Below, piece after piece: positions 54,520 through 63,802 of a stretch of 64,000 nucleotides of DNA; within the stretch, counting starts at the first letter, position 1, and each line of letters opens with the position of its first letter. The DNA is from Cylindrospermopsis curvispora GIHE-G1 (GTDB lineage Bacteria; Cyanobacteriota; Cyanobacteriia; Cyanobacteriales; Nostocaceae). Made by a program: the position numbers and the translations under genes. The DNA lies in the NCBI RefSeq assembly GCF_014489415.1, contig NZ_CP060822.1, positions 2,341,501 to 2,405,500 on the forward strand. The letters are read 5' to 3'. The notes below the pieces were generated by a model. The model searched no databases, was not told the origin of the DNA, and saw nothing but the letters and a program-made list of their open reading frames with translations.

Positions 54520-54558
54520 GGAAACCCATCTTACAAATAATTGTGCTTCTCTACTTAG
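54502..54558 (-). repeat. MITE-like dispersed repeat, shortened inverted copy D
   Basis: Read on the minus strand it starts CTAAGTAGAGAAGCACAATT, continues ATTTGTAAGATGGGTTT and ends at ACCCAACCTAC; the right-hand third of the element is missing. It covers the last codons and stop of the helicase gene. Confidence 0.75.
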
Positions 54559-54628
54559 TCTAAATATGATTTAATTAAACATAAGTGGTAGGACAAAAAA
54601 ATCTAATGTGTAATCTAAGAGGTTATCT

Positions 54629-57600
54629 ATGTTAAGTACCATATTTAAAACCTGCGCTCCTCGGGAGGAAATTTTAGCAGGGGAACTGTCGTTAGATCTA
54701 TTCGCTGCTAAGTTGGAATCGGTAGTAAAAGGTACAGCACCTAAAGTATATAATGACCCGAAAACCTTTTTTGAAAATACTTTTCCTACGGATGGCTTAA
54801 AAAATTTAATTACTGAAGTATTTGGTAGACTCAGTGGAACTATGGTAGGTTCACCTATCATTCGATTAGAGACTAGCTTTGGTGGTGGTAAAACCCATGA
54901 TGAAATAGCTTTATGGCACATTGCTAAACATGGTAGAAAGATTCCCGGTATAGAAAGATTTACTGATAATATTGAAATTATACCAAGTTATGCGGTTAAG
55001 GCTGGGGCTATTGCCTGTCAAGACTTAGAACCTGCGGATGGGGTGTTTCATGGGGATACGGGAATTAGGACTTATACTCTGTGGGGAGAAATTGCTTACC
55101 AATTGGGGGGAGTAGAAGGTTATAGCTTGCTCAAGGGTGCGGATGAACTAAGAGTTAGTCCTGGAACGGATGTGTTGAGAAGAATTATTCAGGATGCTCC
55201 TACGGTGATTATTCTGGATGAAATAGCAATGTATTTGAGAAGGGCAAAAGCAATAACTGTAGGTGAGAGTGATTTGGCTAAACAGGTTGTAGCTTTTTTG
55301 TTTGCGATGATGGATTTAGCTGCTTCTACTAATAATATCGTGTTGGTATATACTCTGGCTTCCGCTAATGACAGTTTTGGAGAGGAAACGAGGGAGGTGA
55401 GGGAAGCTCTTTCTATTTCTGCTAGACAGGAAAGAATTATCAAACCTAGTACGGATGTGGAGATATATAATATAGTTAAGCAAAGAATGTTTAGTAGTAT
55501 ATGTTCTAATGCGGCAAGGGATGCTGGGAGGGAATATATGCAAGTTTATAAGAACAGTCGATTAGATCTACCTAGTGGATGTAAGGATAGTAGTTATGCT
55601 GAAAGTATTGAACAGAGCTATCCATTTCATCCTGAACTATTTAATCTACTGACTAAGAAGATAGCATCCATTCCTAATTTCCAGCGCACGAGGGGAGCAT
55701 TACGGTTATTGGCTATAGTTATTCGCTATCTTTGGCAAGAATTGGAAGATTTAGCTGAGAATTCAGCTATAATGGGTGAAAATTCACCTTTTTGGATTCC
55801 TATGATCCATCCCCATCATATTCCCCTGGGTATGGAGGAAGAAATCACCAGTGATTTAACTTCTCGTTTGGATAGACCACTGATGCGAATACCTATCCAA
55901 GCAGATATTTACAATCCAGATGGTCGGGAAGCACATAGTCAAATACAGGATAAGGAATGGAGTGCAGCAGACAAACCACCTTTTACTAGCTGGGTTACCA
56001 GAACTATTTTTCTTAATTCTATCAACCAAGGGACTGCAGCAGGTATTCGGGTTTCGGAACTGAATTTATGTTTGCTCACACCTGGTATGGATATTGGTTT
56101 TGTAGAAACGGTTTTAGAGAGATTAGGAGAGGTTGCTTGGTATTTAGATTATGACCAATTTACATCTACTGCTAGGTTTAAAGAAGAACCATCACTCAAT
56201 AAGGTGATTGCTCAAGAAAAGGAGCAAGTAACTACTACAGAAACGAAGGAACGTTTAAGAAGGGAACGGGATACAATTTTTGCAGATCATTGTTTTAAAC
56301 TGGTTTCTGGTCCGGTGAATCCCAGTGATGTGGATGATGTGGCGGATTATATAGCTTTATGTGTAATAGATTTTGATGAAGCAACTATTTCTGATACTAC
56401 CCAAGTTGCGCCCACTTTAGTGGAAAGAGTTTTTGAAAACACGGGAGAATCGGGAAAATTCCGGATTTATAAAAATCGATTATTGTTCCTGGTGGCTAAT
56501 AAGCAGGAGTTAGAACGTAGTTTGGATAACATGAAGGAATATATTGCTATAGAAAATATAATGAGGTCTGCTGATAAGTTACAGGATTTATCCGAGGGTC
56601 AACGGAAAAAGCTCAAGGAAAGGGAAGGCAATTTTAAGTTAAATGTAAGGGTGTCAATTGGCAATACCTACCGTCACCTATTTTACCCTGAGAGCGATCG
56701 GGTGAAAGCACCAAAGGGATTAATGCACTATACTTTGCCTGCGCAGGATTCAGGTGATGCTAAAAAGAAGCAGCAGGAAGTGTTGCTGAAGAAATTAAGA
56801 GATTGTGGAAAGATTAGAATGGAGGATGCAGCTGCTTATGCACCTAGTTATATAGTACAAAAAGTGTGGCCAGCGGGGATTGATCATTGGAAAACTAAGG
56901 AAATGAAAGAAGCGTTTTTCAAGGATGTGAGTTTGAAGATGTTTTTAGACGGAGAAATAAGTAAGTTGAGGGAAACCATTCGCAATGGGATTTTGGATGG
57001 TTCCTGGGATATGAAAATTGGAGAGAAGGTGTTTATTAAAGCTGAAAACTTGAAAGTTCCTGATTCTATAGAGTTTTCGGAGGGAGTGGAGTTGTATCGT
57101 CCGGGGATTTTGGAACTGCCAAAACCAAGAGAGATTGAAATAAGTGCGCAGGTGATGTTTAGTAAGGATATGAAAAAACCTGTTCGAGTGGGGTGGAGAG
57201 CATCGGGAGGGTTGAAGGTACAAATGTATGAAAATGGAAAGATTATTGATAAGGAGTTTCGACCCCGGGATGAATATAGCACTGAGATTGGGGAAACCAC
57301 AATTTTTAAAATAGTTGTGGATTATGGGAATGGGGAAATTTTGGAGAAGGAAACTACAGCGTTTATAGGGAGGGGTGGTAATGAAGGTGAGAGGTATGGT
57401 GATAGCACGAGAAAGACTACAGTTGGAGGATTTAGTGCAGCAGAATCAGGAAGTATTTTTGCGGTCAAACCATTAATATTTAGCTGTGCAGGAACGGTAA
57501 ATAGTAGCTTTGTGAAACTGAGTGATTTTATTAAGGACAATAAACCAGCGGGAATTCAGGAAATAGAAATTTCTGTGACAGAACCCATGGACTATAGGAA

Positions 57601-57907
57601 GTTATTTACAGCTATTCCTCTAGTAGCCAAATTACCTCTGTATATCAACCATACAGCCACAATTAGCTTAGAGGAGCAGTTTTTGAGATTGGAGTACCAA
57701 GGACCAGAGAAAGGATTTAAAGTTTTTCAGGGAGTGCTTAATAGTTTTTTAAATAATCCCCAGGTGAAAGCAGATCTACTATTGAAATTGGAGTTTAAAT
57801 TTTTGTCACCAATTATGGTAGAAGGGGGAGAAATAAGAGATCTTAAAAAAGCGCTGGAACGGAATCCAGTAGACAATTTGAACTTAGTTGCCAAAGTTAC
57901 CTATTAA
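54629..57907 (+). CDS. DUF499 AAA-type ATPase, defence-associated
   Basis: The 1092-aa protein has the DUF499 start (FKTCAPREEILAGELSLDLF), Walker A LETSFGGGKTH (~80-90) and Walker B TVIILDEIAMYLRRAK (~192-207). It has sensor-like YTLASANDSFGEETREVREAL (~245) and arginine-rich RTRGALRLLAIVIRYL (~355). The C-terminal ~350 residues form a separate part (from GILELPKPREIEISAQVMF). The family accompanies DUF1156 methylases and PLD-helicases in defence islands, probably as a nucleic-acid-stimulated motor or switch. It follows the helicase by 109 bases and overlaps no gene. Confidence 0.92.
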   Translation: MLSTIFKTCAPREEILAGELSLDLFAAKLESVVKGTAPKVYNDPKTFFENTFPTDGLKNLITEVFGRLSGTMVGSPIIRLETSFGGGKTHDEIALWHIAKHGRKIPGIERFTDNIEIIPSYAVKAGAIACQDLEPADGVFHGDTGIRTYTLWGEIAYQLGGVEGYSLLKGADELRVSPGTDVLRRIIQDAPTVIILDEIAMYLRRAKAITVGESDLAKQVVAFLFAMMDLAASTNNIVLVYTLASANDSFGEETREVREALSISARQERIIKPSTDVEIYNIVKQRMFSSICSNAARDAGREYMQVYKNSRLDLPSGCKDSSYAESIEQSYPFHPELFNLLTKKIASIPNFQRTRGALRLLAIVIRYLWQELEDLAENSAIMGENSPFWIPMIHPHHIPLGMEEEITSDLTSRLDRPLMRIPIQADIYNPDGREAHSQIQDKEWSAADKPPFTSWVTRTIFLNSINQGTAAGIRVSELNLCLLTPGMDIGFVETVLERLGEVAWYLDYDQFTSTARFKEEPSLNKVIAQEKEQVTTTETKERLRRERDTIFADHCFKLVSGPVNPSDVDDVADYIALCVIDFDEATISDTTQVAPTLVERVFENTGESGKFRIYKNRLLFLVANKQELERSLDNMKEYIAIENIMRSADKLQDLSEGQRKKLKEREGNFKLNVRVSIGNTYRHLFYPESDRVKAPKGLMHYTLPAQDSGDAKKKQQEVLLKKLRDCGKIRMEDAAAYAPSYIVQKVWPAGIDHWKTKEMKEAFFKDVSLKMFLDGEISKLRETIRNGILDGSWDMKIGEKVFIKAENLKVPDSIEFSEGVELYRPGILELPKPREIEISAQVMFSKDMKKPVRVGWRASGGLKVQMYENGKIIDKEFRPRDEYSTEIGETTIFKIVVDYGNGEILEKETTAFIGRGGNEGERYGDSTRKTTVGGFSAAESGSIFAVKPLIFSCAGTVNSSFVKLSDFIKDNKPAGIQEIEISVTEPMDYRKLFTAIPLVAKLPLYINHTATISLEEQFLRLEYQGPEKGFKVFQGVLNSFLNNPQVKADLLLKLEFKFLSPIMVEGGEIRDLKKALERNPVDNLNLVAKVTY

Positions 57908-57917
57908 GAGTTTTCAC

Positions 57918-58346
57918 ATGCAGGAATTTCAGTTGCGAATAGTGCCCACGGATAATAATAACTTTGCTGTTGAGTTATATCAATGTGCCTATAAAAAAGC
58001 AGGAGAAAAGAAACGTCCTGCTGCTAAACGAATTGGCAGGTTAAAAAGTAGTATATTAGTACAGGTTCGGGAGATGGTTTATGATTGTTTGAAAGCGAAT
58101 AACTACGATCCAAAGACTTTAACGCATAATAGACAAGCTCATTATGTATTAAACGAGGAAACGGGAGTGAACCTAGCTTTATTATTTCAGACTATACAAC
58201 CGCTTTCAAAAGTAGAAAGAATAAGTAATATTGCTCAGGGAATACAAGCTATGAGTTATGAAGAATCTCATTATTGGTTTGCTAAAGTTAGTAATGGGAA
58301 ACGTAGCCAAGCTTTAAGAGCTATTAGGGTTTTGTTGGGTGACTAG
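57918..58346 (+). CDS. Small accessory protein of the DUF1156/DUF499 operon, 142 aa
   Basis: The frame opens earlier (57888) but ATG 57918, eleven bases after the DUF499 stop, is the natural start. The protein reads MQEFQLRIVPTDNNNFAVEL, with a basic patch (KKAGEKKRPAAKRIGRLKSS, ~27-46) and an alpha-helical C-terminal half ending SQALRAIRVLLGD. I do not recognise a catalytic motif. Other DUF1156/DUF499 loci carry a DUF3780-type small gene at about this place; this one does not look the same. The basic region suggests nucleic-acid or complex binding (inference). Confidence 0.75.
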   Translation: MQEFQLRIVPTDNNNFAVELYQCAYKKAGEKKRPAAKRIGRLKSSILVQVREMVYDCLKANNYDPKTLTHNRQAHYVLNEETGVNLALLFQTIQPLSKVERISNIAQGIQAMSYEESHYWFAKVSNGKRSQALRAIRVLLGD

Positions 58347-58360
58347 ATTACAAGTAAATC

Positions 58361-58383
58361 GAGCGATTGCGCAGCACTCGCAA
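58361..58383. repeat. HIP1-derived dispersed palindrome, short copy
   Basis: GAGCGATTGCGCAGCACTCG, a shortened relative of 47305-47340, lies between the end of the defence operon and its terminator-like hairpin. Confidence 0.55.
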
Positions 58384-58386
58384 CCT

Positions 58387-58414
58387 GGAGACAGGGAATT
58401 CATTCCCTGTCTCC
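58387..58414. terminator. Bidirectional terminator-like hairpin
   Basis: GGAGACAGGGAA and TTCCCTGTCTCC form a perfect 12-bp stem around TTCA. It lies between the convergent ends of the defence operon and the rhodanese gene. There is no T-tract, so efficiency is uncertain. Confidence 0.6.
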
Positions 58415-58416
58415 TC

Positions 58417-58749
58417 CTACGGTTTGAATCCTTCCGTGGGTCCACCAAATGTTTTCCAAGCTGGTAAACCCCCGGAAATAATCCCTACATTCCTAAATCC
58501 AGCTGACTCCAAAATATTAGCTCCTTGGGTGGCGTGCATATCATTTTCACCGTAAACGTAAATTTGACGGTCTTGATGTATACTGGATTTAGCACGTTCG
58601 GCTAAATTTCCCAAAGGGATGGAAATCGCTCCGGTTATTCGATGATGATTATAGGTGGGGCGATCGCGCAGGTCAACAATTGTTAATGCGGGCTGTCCCC
58701 ATCGCAAACGGGCTATCAATTCACTAGCTTCAGCAGTTAAATTACTCAT
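58417..58749 (-). CDS. Single-domain rhodanese-like protein lacking the active-site cysteine
   Basis: The 110-aa protein has the rhodanese fold blocks TIVDLRDRPTYNHHRITGAI (~residues 23-42) and the C-terminal ISGGLPAWKTFGG. The active-site loop reads IYVYGENDMHATQ where VYC...R is expected, so there is no persulfide-forming cysteine. Such proteins may bind rather than transfer sulfur, or serve as interaction domains. Single gene, convergent with the defence operon and divergent from mutL. Confidence 0.85.
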   Translation of the reverse strand: MSNLTAEASELIARLRWGQPALTIVDLRDRPTYNHHRITGAISIPLGNLAERAKSSIHQDRQIYVYGENDMHATQGANILESAGFRNVGIISGGLPAWKTFGGPTEGFKP

Positions 58750-58856
58750 AAGCTGGCTTTGCTTATAACTTTAAACGCAATCTATCAGAAATAATTTTCT
58801 AGTTCTGTTTTTTTTGCTATTAATTGAAATTCCTCTAATTGTCAGTTACACTATCT

Positions 58857-60509
58857 ATGATTCAATCTTTGCCAACGGAAGTAGTTTATTTAATCACAGC
58901 GGGAGAAGTAATTGATAGTCTAAGTGCTGTCGTTAGGGAGTTGGTGGAGAATTCCCTGGATGCAGGTGCAACACGCATAGTTATTTCCCTGTATCCAGAA
59001 CAATGGCGAGTACGCGTCACAGATAATGGTTTGGGAATGAGTCTGGAGGATTTAGAACAAGCTGCGATCGCCCATAGTACAAGCAAAATTCACCATGCTG
59101 CTGATTTATGGAAAATTAAAACTTTGGGGTTTCGTGGTCAAGCACTACATAGCTTAACTACCTTGGGGGAACTGGAAATTTTCAGTCGCTGTGCAGGAGA
59201 AAACCAAGGATGGCGGGTGGTTTACAATAAAAATGGCAATGTGACTAAAACGGAAGTAGTGGCGATCGCACCTGGTACTGTAGTAACGGTGGATAATTTG
59301 TTTGGTAACTATGCTGAACGTCGACAAGGATTACCAAATAAAAATCAGCAGTTAAAAAAAGTCCAAGCAACAATCCAGCAAATTGCTTTGTGTCATCCCC
59401 AGGTAACCTATCAGGTATGGCAAGATAAAACGGAATGGTTTACAATTTACCCAGCACCTGCTGTGGAAAGAATAATCCCGCAAATTCTCAATCAAGTTAA
59501 GCCAGGTGATCTAAAAGGAATAAATTTAACAATACCAGAATTAGACTCGACAATTAACTTAGTAGTGGGCTTACCCGATCGGTGTCATCGACACAAACCT
59601 GACTGGGTGAAAATAGCCATTAATGGTAGAATAGTCAAGTCACCAGAGCTAGAAGAGGCGGTTTTTGGAGCATTTTATAAAACCCTACCACGCGATCGCT
59701 ATCCAGTTTGTTTTGTACATTTGACTATCCAACCGGATCAAATTAACTGGAATCGCAACCCTGCCAAAAACGAAATTTACCTGAACAAAATGACTTATTG
59801 GCAACAAAAAGTTACCGAGAGTATTGATCAAGCATTTAGCATTGCTAGTTCTACTATCAAAGAGTCGGTGCAGACAGGTAGGATAACCAATTTATTCAAA
59901 TTGGCTGAAACCAAGGGTGATTATAATTTTTCCCATTCCAACCCAGAAGAGAACAAAGGATCAAATTTAATAGACTTAAAAGTAATTGGTCAAGCAAGTA
60001 ACACCTATATTGTTGCCGAATATTCAGAAGGTATGTGGTTAATAGAGCAACATATAGCCCATGAAAGAGTGATATACGAAAGACTTTGTGATCAATGGCA
60101 AATTGTACCTGTAGAATCTCCCATTGTGCTTTATCAATTATCCACCGAACAGGTCAAACAACTAGAAAGAATTAATTTAGATATTGAATGTTTTGGAGAA
60201 AACCTGTGGGCAGTGCGCAGTGTACCAGAGATGTTAAAAAAGAGGGAAGACTGTGTAGAAGCATTGTTAGAATTGAGCCTGGGGGGAAACCTAGAAGCTG
60301 CCAAAGTTGCAGTTGCTTGTCGAACTGCGATTCGCAATGGTACACCTATGACCTTAGTAGAAATGGAACAATTGATATATGCTTGGCAACGCACTCGCAA
60401 TCCCCGCACCTGTCCCCACGGTAGACCCATTTGTTTAACATTAGAGGAGTCAGCTTTAGCCAGGTTTTTCCGTCGTCATTGGGTGGTGGGTAAGAGTCAT
60501 GGGATTTAA
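58857..60509 (+). CDS. mutL: DNA mismatch repair protein MutL
   Basis: The protein of about 550 aa has GHKL ATPase motifs: VVRELVENSLDAGAT (motif I), VTDNGLGM (motif II), HSTSKI and LGFRGQALHSL (motif III). The N-terminal half ends with the S5-like domain (NGRIVKSPELEEAVFGAFY). The C-terminal dimerisation part holds the cyanobacterial-type VACRTAIRNGTPMTLVEMEQ and NPRTCPHGRP. TTG at 58839 is also in frame, but ATG 58857 gives the usual MutL start (MIQSLPTEVV). It coordinates mismatch repair after MutS recognition. Confidence 0.94.
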   Translation: MIQSLPTEVVYLITAGEVIDSLSAVVRELVENSLDAGATRIVISLYPEQWRVRVTDNGLGMSLEDLEQAAIAHSTSKIHHAADLWKIKTLGFRGQALHSLTTLGELEIFSRCAGENQGWRVVYNKNGNVTKTEVVAIAPGTVVTVDNLFGNYAERRQGLPNKNQQLKKVQATIQQIALCHPQVTYQVWQDKTEWFTIYPAPAVERIIPQILNQVKPGDLKGINLTIPELDSTINLVVGLPDRCHRHKPDWVKIAINGRIVKSPELEEAVFGAFYKTLPRDRYPVCFVHLTIQPDQINWNRNPAKNEIYLNKMTYWQQKVTESIDQAFSIASSTIKESVQTGRITNLFKLAETKGDYNFSHSNPEENKGSNLIDLKVIGQASNTYIVAEYSEGMWLIEQHIAHERVIYERLCDQWQIVPVESPIVLYQLSTEQVKQLERINLDIECFGENLWAVRSVPEMLKKREDCVEALLELSLGGNLEAAKVAVACRTAIRNGTPMTLVEMEQLIYAWQRTRNPRTCPHGRPICLTLEESALARFFRRHWVVGKSHGI

Positions 60510-60663
60510 AGAAACCGGATTGAAGGGTGTTCTGATTTTTAAAAACTATAAATAAGGTTATAAATAAAATTATAAATAATTAATAATGGCAAATGATAAG
60601 TTTCCTGTCTATTGAAAATCTTCATAGAAAAAATTAGAATATGGCAGGCAAATAAACTTATCC

Positions 60664-61761
60664 ATGAAAAAGATAGCACTTATGAATAACAATCAGTATT
60701 ATCTTTATGTTAGTAAACATGAAAGTCCAATTCCATGGAATATATATGATGCTAAACCACCCATAGAATTTGCCCTAACTGGTTATTTTGGGCAAATATT
60801 TCAGAAGATAGAAGAAAGTTGTTTGCTCAGTGGTCTGATTTTTTATATCACCTGGAGTGAAATTGACGAACTACCATCATACGGAAGCAATGTTGTGGTT
60901 TTTGTTTTAGGAGATGAATGGTATCGTATACCCAACTATGCTCATAAAGTCAGAGCGGTATTTAAGTGTATAGGAACCCAGACTATTCTAGGGTGTAATC
61001 CTTTTTTAGAACCTTCTCGTTTGAACTTACTGACATTAATTCAGTTTTTAAGAATTCTATTTGTTGGCATACCCGGGTGGATAAATTATTGTTGGCATAA
61101 ATGTAAACATCGGTTATTAGGTCAAGAAAAAATTCCGCCAATTTATGATGTTCCCCTAGGGTATAATAACTCAGAATATTTGCCGATTAAAAATATTCAA
61201 GAGCGAATTTATGACACCTATTTTTCTGGGAGTGTAATGCACAGAAAATACCCAATAACCTCAATCAAGTTTTGGTTAGGAACCCCTAAAATCCTATCTC
61301 GAGAATTGATGTTATCAACCCTGAAAAAGTTGCAAGATAACCATCCTGAACTGAAAATAGAATTATCCATGACAGGTGGTTACCACCAGAGAAGTATACA
61401 AGATGAACAGAGTTATAGTCAACTGATGATGGATACAAAAATCTGTGTTGTCCCTAGGGGAACATCCTGGGAAACAACCCGTTTATTTGAGGGTATGAAA
61501 TATGGCTGTGTGTTGGTAACCGAAGCATTACCTGACCGCTGGTATTTAAAAGGAGTGCCAACAATTCAAATCAAAAATTGGCAACAATTACCCAAGGTCT
61601 TAAAAGAGCTATTAGATAATCAAGATTTGATGCAAGAAATGCACCATAAGTCATTAACTTTTTGGCAAGATAAATGCTGTGAAACTGTGGTAGCAGATTA
61701 TATAATTGGTAAATTAACTCCCCAGGGGAACCTTAACTTTACTAAATTCTCAAAATATTAA
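60664..61761 (+). CDS. Exostosin-like glycosyltransferase
   Basis: The 365-aa protein shows the C-terminal nucleotide-sugar region of the exostosin/GT47-like group: ICVVPRGTSWETTRLFEGMK followed by YGCVLVTEALPDRW (~residues 255-290). The N-terminal half (VVVFVLGDEWYRIP) is poorly conserved and a hydrophobic stretch (~120-140) may touch the membrane. It probably adds sugar to a surface polysaccharide. It stands alone, with no other capsule genes in view. The start at 60664 is followed by an in-frame Met eight codons later. Confidence 0.7.
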   Translation: MKKIALMNNNQYYLYVSKHESPIPWNIYDAKPPIEFALTGYFGQIFQKIEESCLLSGLIFYITWSEIDELPSYGSNVVVFVLGDEWYRIPNYAHKVRAVFKCIGTQTILGCNPFLEPSRLNLLTLIQFLRILFVGIPGWINYCWHKCKHRLLGQEKIPPIYDVPLGYNNSEYLPIKNIQERIYDTYFSGSVMHRKYPITSIKFWLGTPKILSRELMLSTLKKLQDNHPELKIELSMTGGYHQRSIQDEQSYSQLMMDTKICVVPRGTSWETTRLFEGMKYGCVLVTEALPDRWYLKGVPTIQIKNWQQLPKVLKELLDNQDLMQEMHHKSLTFWQDKCCETVVADYIIGKLTPQGNLNFTKFSKY

Positions 61762-62020
61762 TAAATAACCAACAAAAGAATAAACTCCAATTCTGTGCTA
61801 GATTTAATATAACTGGAGCATTAGCTCAAATATAATGAAAATACACTTCTACAAGTGTGAAAACCCACGGTGCCAAAATAAAGGCGTTAAATTGCCTTAA
61901 CGCTTCTGCGCTTCATTTCTTGGTCAATCAGGTGATCACAAAATCTGCCACTTCAAAATACATCACAAGATGTGATTACATGGGTAAACCGATTTGTATT
62001 TGGTGTGAGGAATAGTAGAA
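61762..62020 (+). promoter_or_regulatory. Upstream region of the second porin with hairpins
   Basis: There is no gene in these 259 bases. GCGTTAA and TTAACGC enclose ATTGCC at 61884-61903, a perfect 7-bp hairpin; ACACTT/AAGTGT with a CTAC loop lies near 61844-61860. Both could sit in the porin's 5' UTR. The start codon at 62021 follows GTGAGGAATAGTAGAA. Confidence 0.45.
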
Positions 62021-63631
62021 ATGTCTAATAATTTTGTGTGGAAATCCATGGTAGTTAGTCCTGCGGTTTTAGGAGTAGCGCTGTTAGCATCTGGAACAGC
62101 GATCGCTTCTACCACAGAAGCTCCCCAATCTTCTTCAGAACTAGCTCAATTTACCCCTGTTTCTCAATTTTCCGATGTTCAACCTACAGACTGGGCGTTT
62201 CAAGCATTACAGTCCCTGGTAGAACGTTATGGTTGTGTTTCTGGTTATCCAAATGGTACCTTTCGTGGTAAAAGGGCATTAAGCCGTTATGAGTTTGCTG
62301 CAGCATTAAATTCCTGTTTAGGGAGAGTAAATGAATTAATCGCTACAGCAACAGCAGATATGGTGACTAAACAAGATTTAGTTACTATACAGCGATTGCA
62401 AGAGGAGTTCTCCGCTGAACTAGCAACTTTACGTAGTCGTGTAGATACTGTGGAAGAGCGTACTGCGCAGTTAGAAGCTAATCAATTCTCCACCACCACT
62501 AAATTAAAAGGTGAGGCAATTTTTGTCCTCACTGATTCTTCAGGAAATGATTCTGTTCCTGGAGAGACAGTTTTGCAAAATCGAGTCCGTTTGAACCTGC
62601 AAAGCAGTTTTACCGGTAAAGACGTGTTAGATACCCGTTTAACTGCGGGTAATGCCCAGGGATTTGGCAATACGGGGGAAACTAAACAAACCTTTGAAAT
62701 TGGCAAAACTAATCCAGGTAATAACGTTGAACTGGATCAACTCACCTATCAAACACCTTTAGGTAGGGCGCGGATTTATCTAGCAGCTACAGGTGGTCAA
62801 CATAGTGATTATGTAAGAGTTAATAATCCCTATTTTTCTGATAAAAATGATGATGGTAGTCTAAGTACATTTACGGCTGAAAACCCCATTTATCGGATTG
62901 GAGGTGGTTCGGGTGTTGCGGTAAATATACCTCTGGGTGAAGGTGGTAGTGGGGTTAAATCCAGCTCCGTGAGTATAGGATACTTAGCCTCGGGAAACAG
63001 AACCTCTGGCGCGGAAAACCCTGCTAGTGGAGGTGGTTTGTTTGATGGTAACTATGCAGCTCTGGGTCAGTTAAACTTCAACTTGAGTAATCGTTTAGCC
63101 TTGGCTGCTACTTACGTACATGGTTATCATGGGGTGGGTAGTACCCTATTCGACTCGGGACGGGATAATGGTGCAGTGGTGGGTACTCCTCAAGCCAATA
63201 GTTTGGGTCGCAGTGCCCTAACTGGTTCCCAAATTAGCGCTTCCTCCAGTAATTCCTACGGACTGTCCGCAGCTTTCCACCCCACTAATAAATTAGCCAT
63301 TACTGGTTTTATTTCCTACCATGATATCACTGGCTTTGGGGTGAATGATGATTATGAAGCGTGGAGTTATGGCATGGGTGTAGCACTACCTGATATGGGT
63401 AAAAAAGGGAACGTTTTGGGAATTTTTGGCGGAGCCCAACCCTACTCCTTTAGTAATGATGGTGGTGTAGGAAATCGGAATATTCCCTACCAAATTGAAG
63501 GTTTCTATAGGTATCAGGTTTCTGACCACATCTCCGTTACTCCTGGTTTAGTTTGGCTACCTGCAATTGGTCAAAACGATAATCAACCAGATACTTTTAT
63601 TGGTACGCTAAGAACAAAGTTTTCTTTCTAA
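62021..63631 (+). CDS. SLH-domain outer-membrane porin (iron-uptake porin family), second copy
   Basis: The 536-aa protein has a signal peptide (VLGVALLASGTAIA, cleavage near residue 30) and one SLH domain (FSDVQPTDWAFQALQSLVER, GYPNGTFRGKRALSRYEFAA, ~50-110). A short coiled coil (~125-160) precedes a carbohydrate-porin-like barrel that ends in FIGTLRTKFSF, the terminal aromatic strand. It matches the domain order and many exact blocks of the protein at 1531-3240, so they are paralogues. A clear terminator follows. It is likely a major outer-membrane channel for small solutes and ions. Confidence 0.92.
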   Translation: MSNNFVWKSMVVSPAVLGVALLASGTAIASTTEAPQSSSELAQFTPVSQFSDVQPTDWAFQALQSLVERYGCVSGYPNGTFRGKRALSRYEFAAALNSCLGRVNELIATATADMVTKQDLVTIQRLQEEFSAELATLRSRVDTVEERTAQLEANQFSTTTKLKGEAIFVLTDSSGNDSVPGETVLQNRVRLNLQSSFTGKDVLDTRLTAGNAQGFGNTGETKQTFEIGKTNPGNNVELDQLTYQTPLGRARIYLAATGGQHSDYVRVNNPYFSDKNDDGSLSTFTAENPIYRIGGGSGVAVNIPLGEGGSGVKSSSVSIGYLASGNRTSGAENPASGGGLFDGNYAALGQLNFNLSNRLALAATYVHGYHGVGSTLFDSGRDNGAVVGTPQANSLGRSALTGSQISASSSNSYGLSAAFHPTNKLAITGFISYHDITGFGVNDDYEAWSYGMGVALPDMGKKGNVLGIFGGAQPYSFSNDGGVGNRNIPYQIEGFYRYQVSDHISVTPGLVWLPAIGQNDNQPDTFIGTLRTKFSF

Positions 63632-63655
63632 ATCATTTATTAGCATTAAGATTAG

Positions 63656-63680
63656 AACCCGTCCCCAGGCGGGTTTTTTT
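63656..63680 (+). terminator. Intrinsic terminator after the porin gene
   Basis: AACCCG and CGGGTT pair around TCCCCAGG, followed by a run of T to 63680. It lies 25 bases after the stop codon of the porin. Confidence 0.88.
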
Positions 63681-63802
63681 ATGACCTTGACTTGTAAGAT
63701 TTCCCCGATTCTCCATGGAACAAGTGGAGTACAATAAGAATAAGCAAGTGTAAAGTTCAGTAATTTTCTTGTTTTGTTCCTTTATTGTAAAAATTTCATC
63801 CC

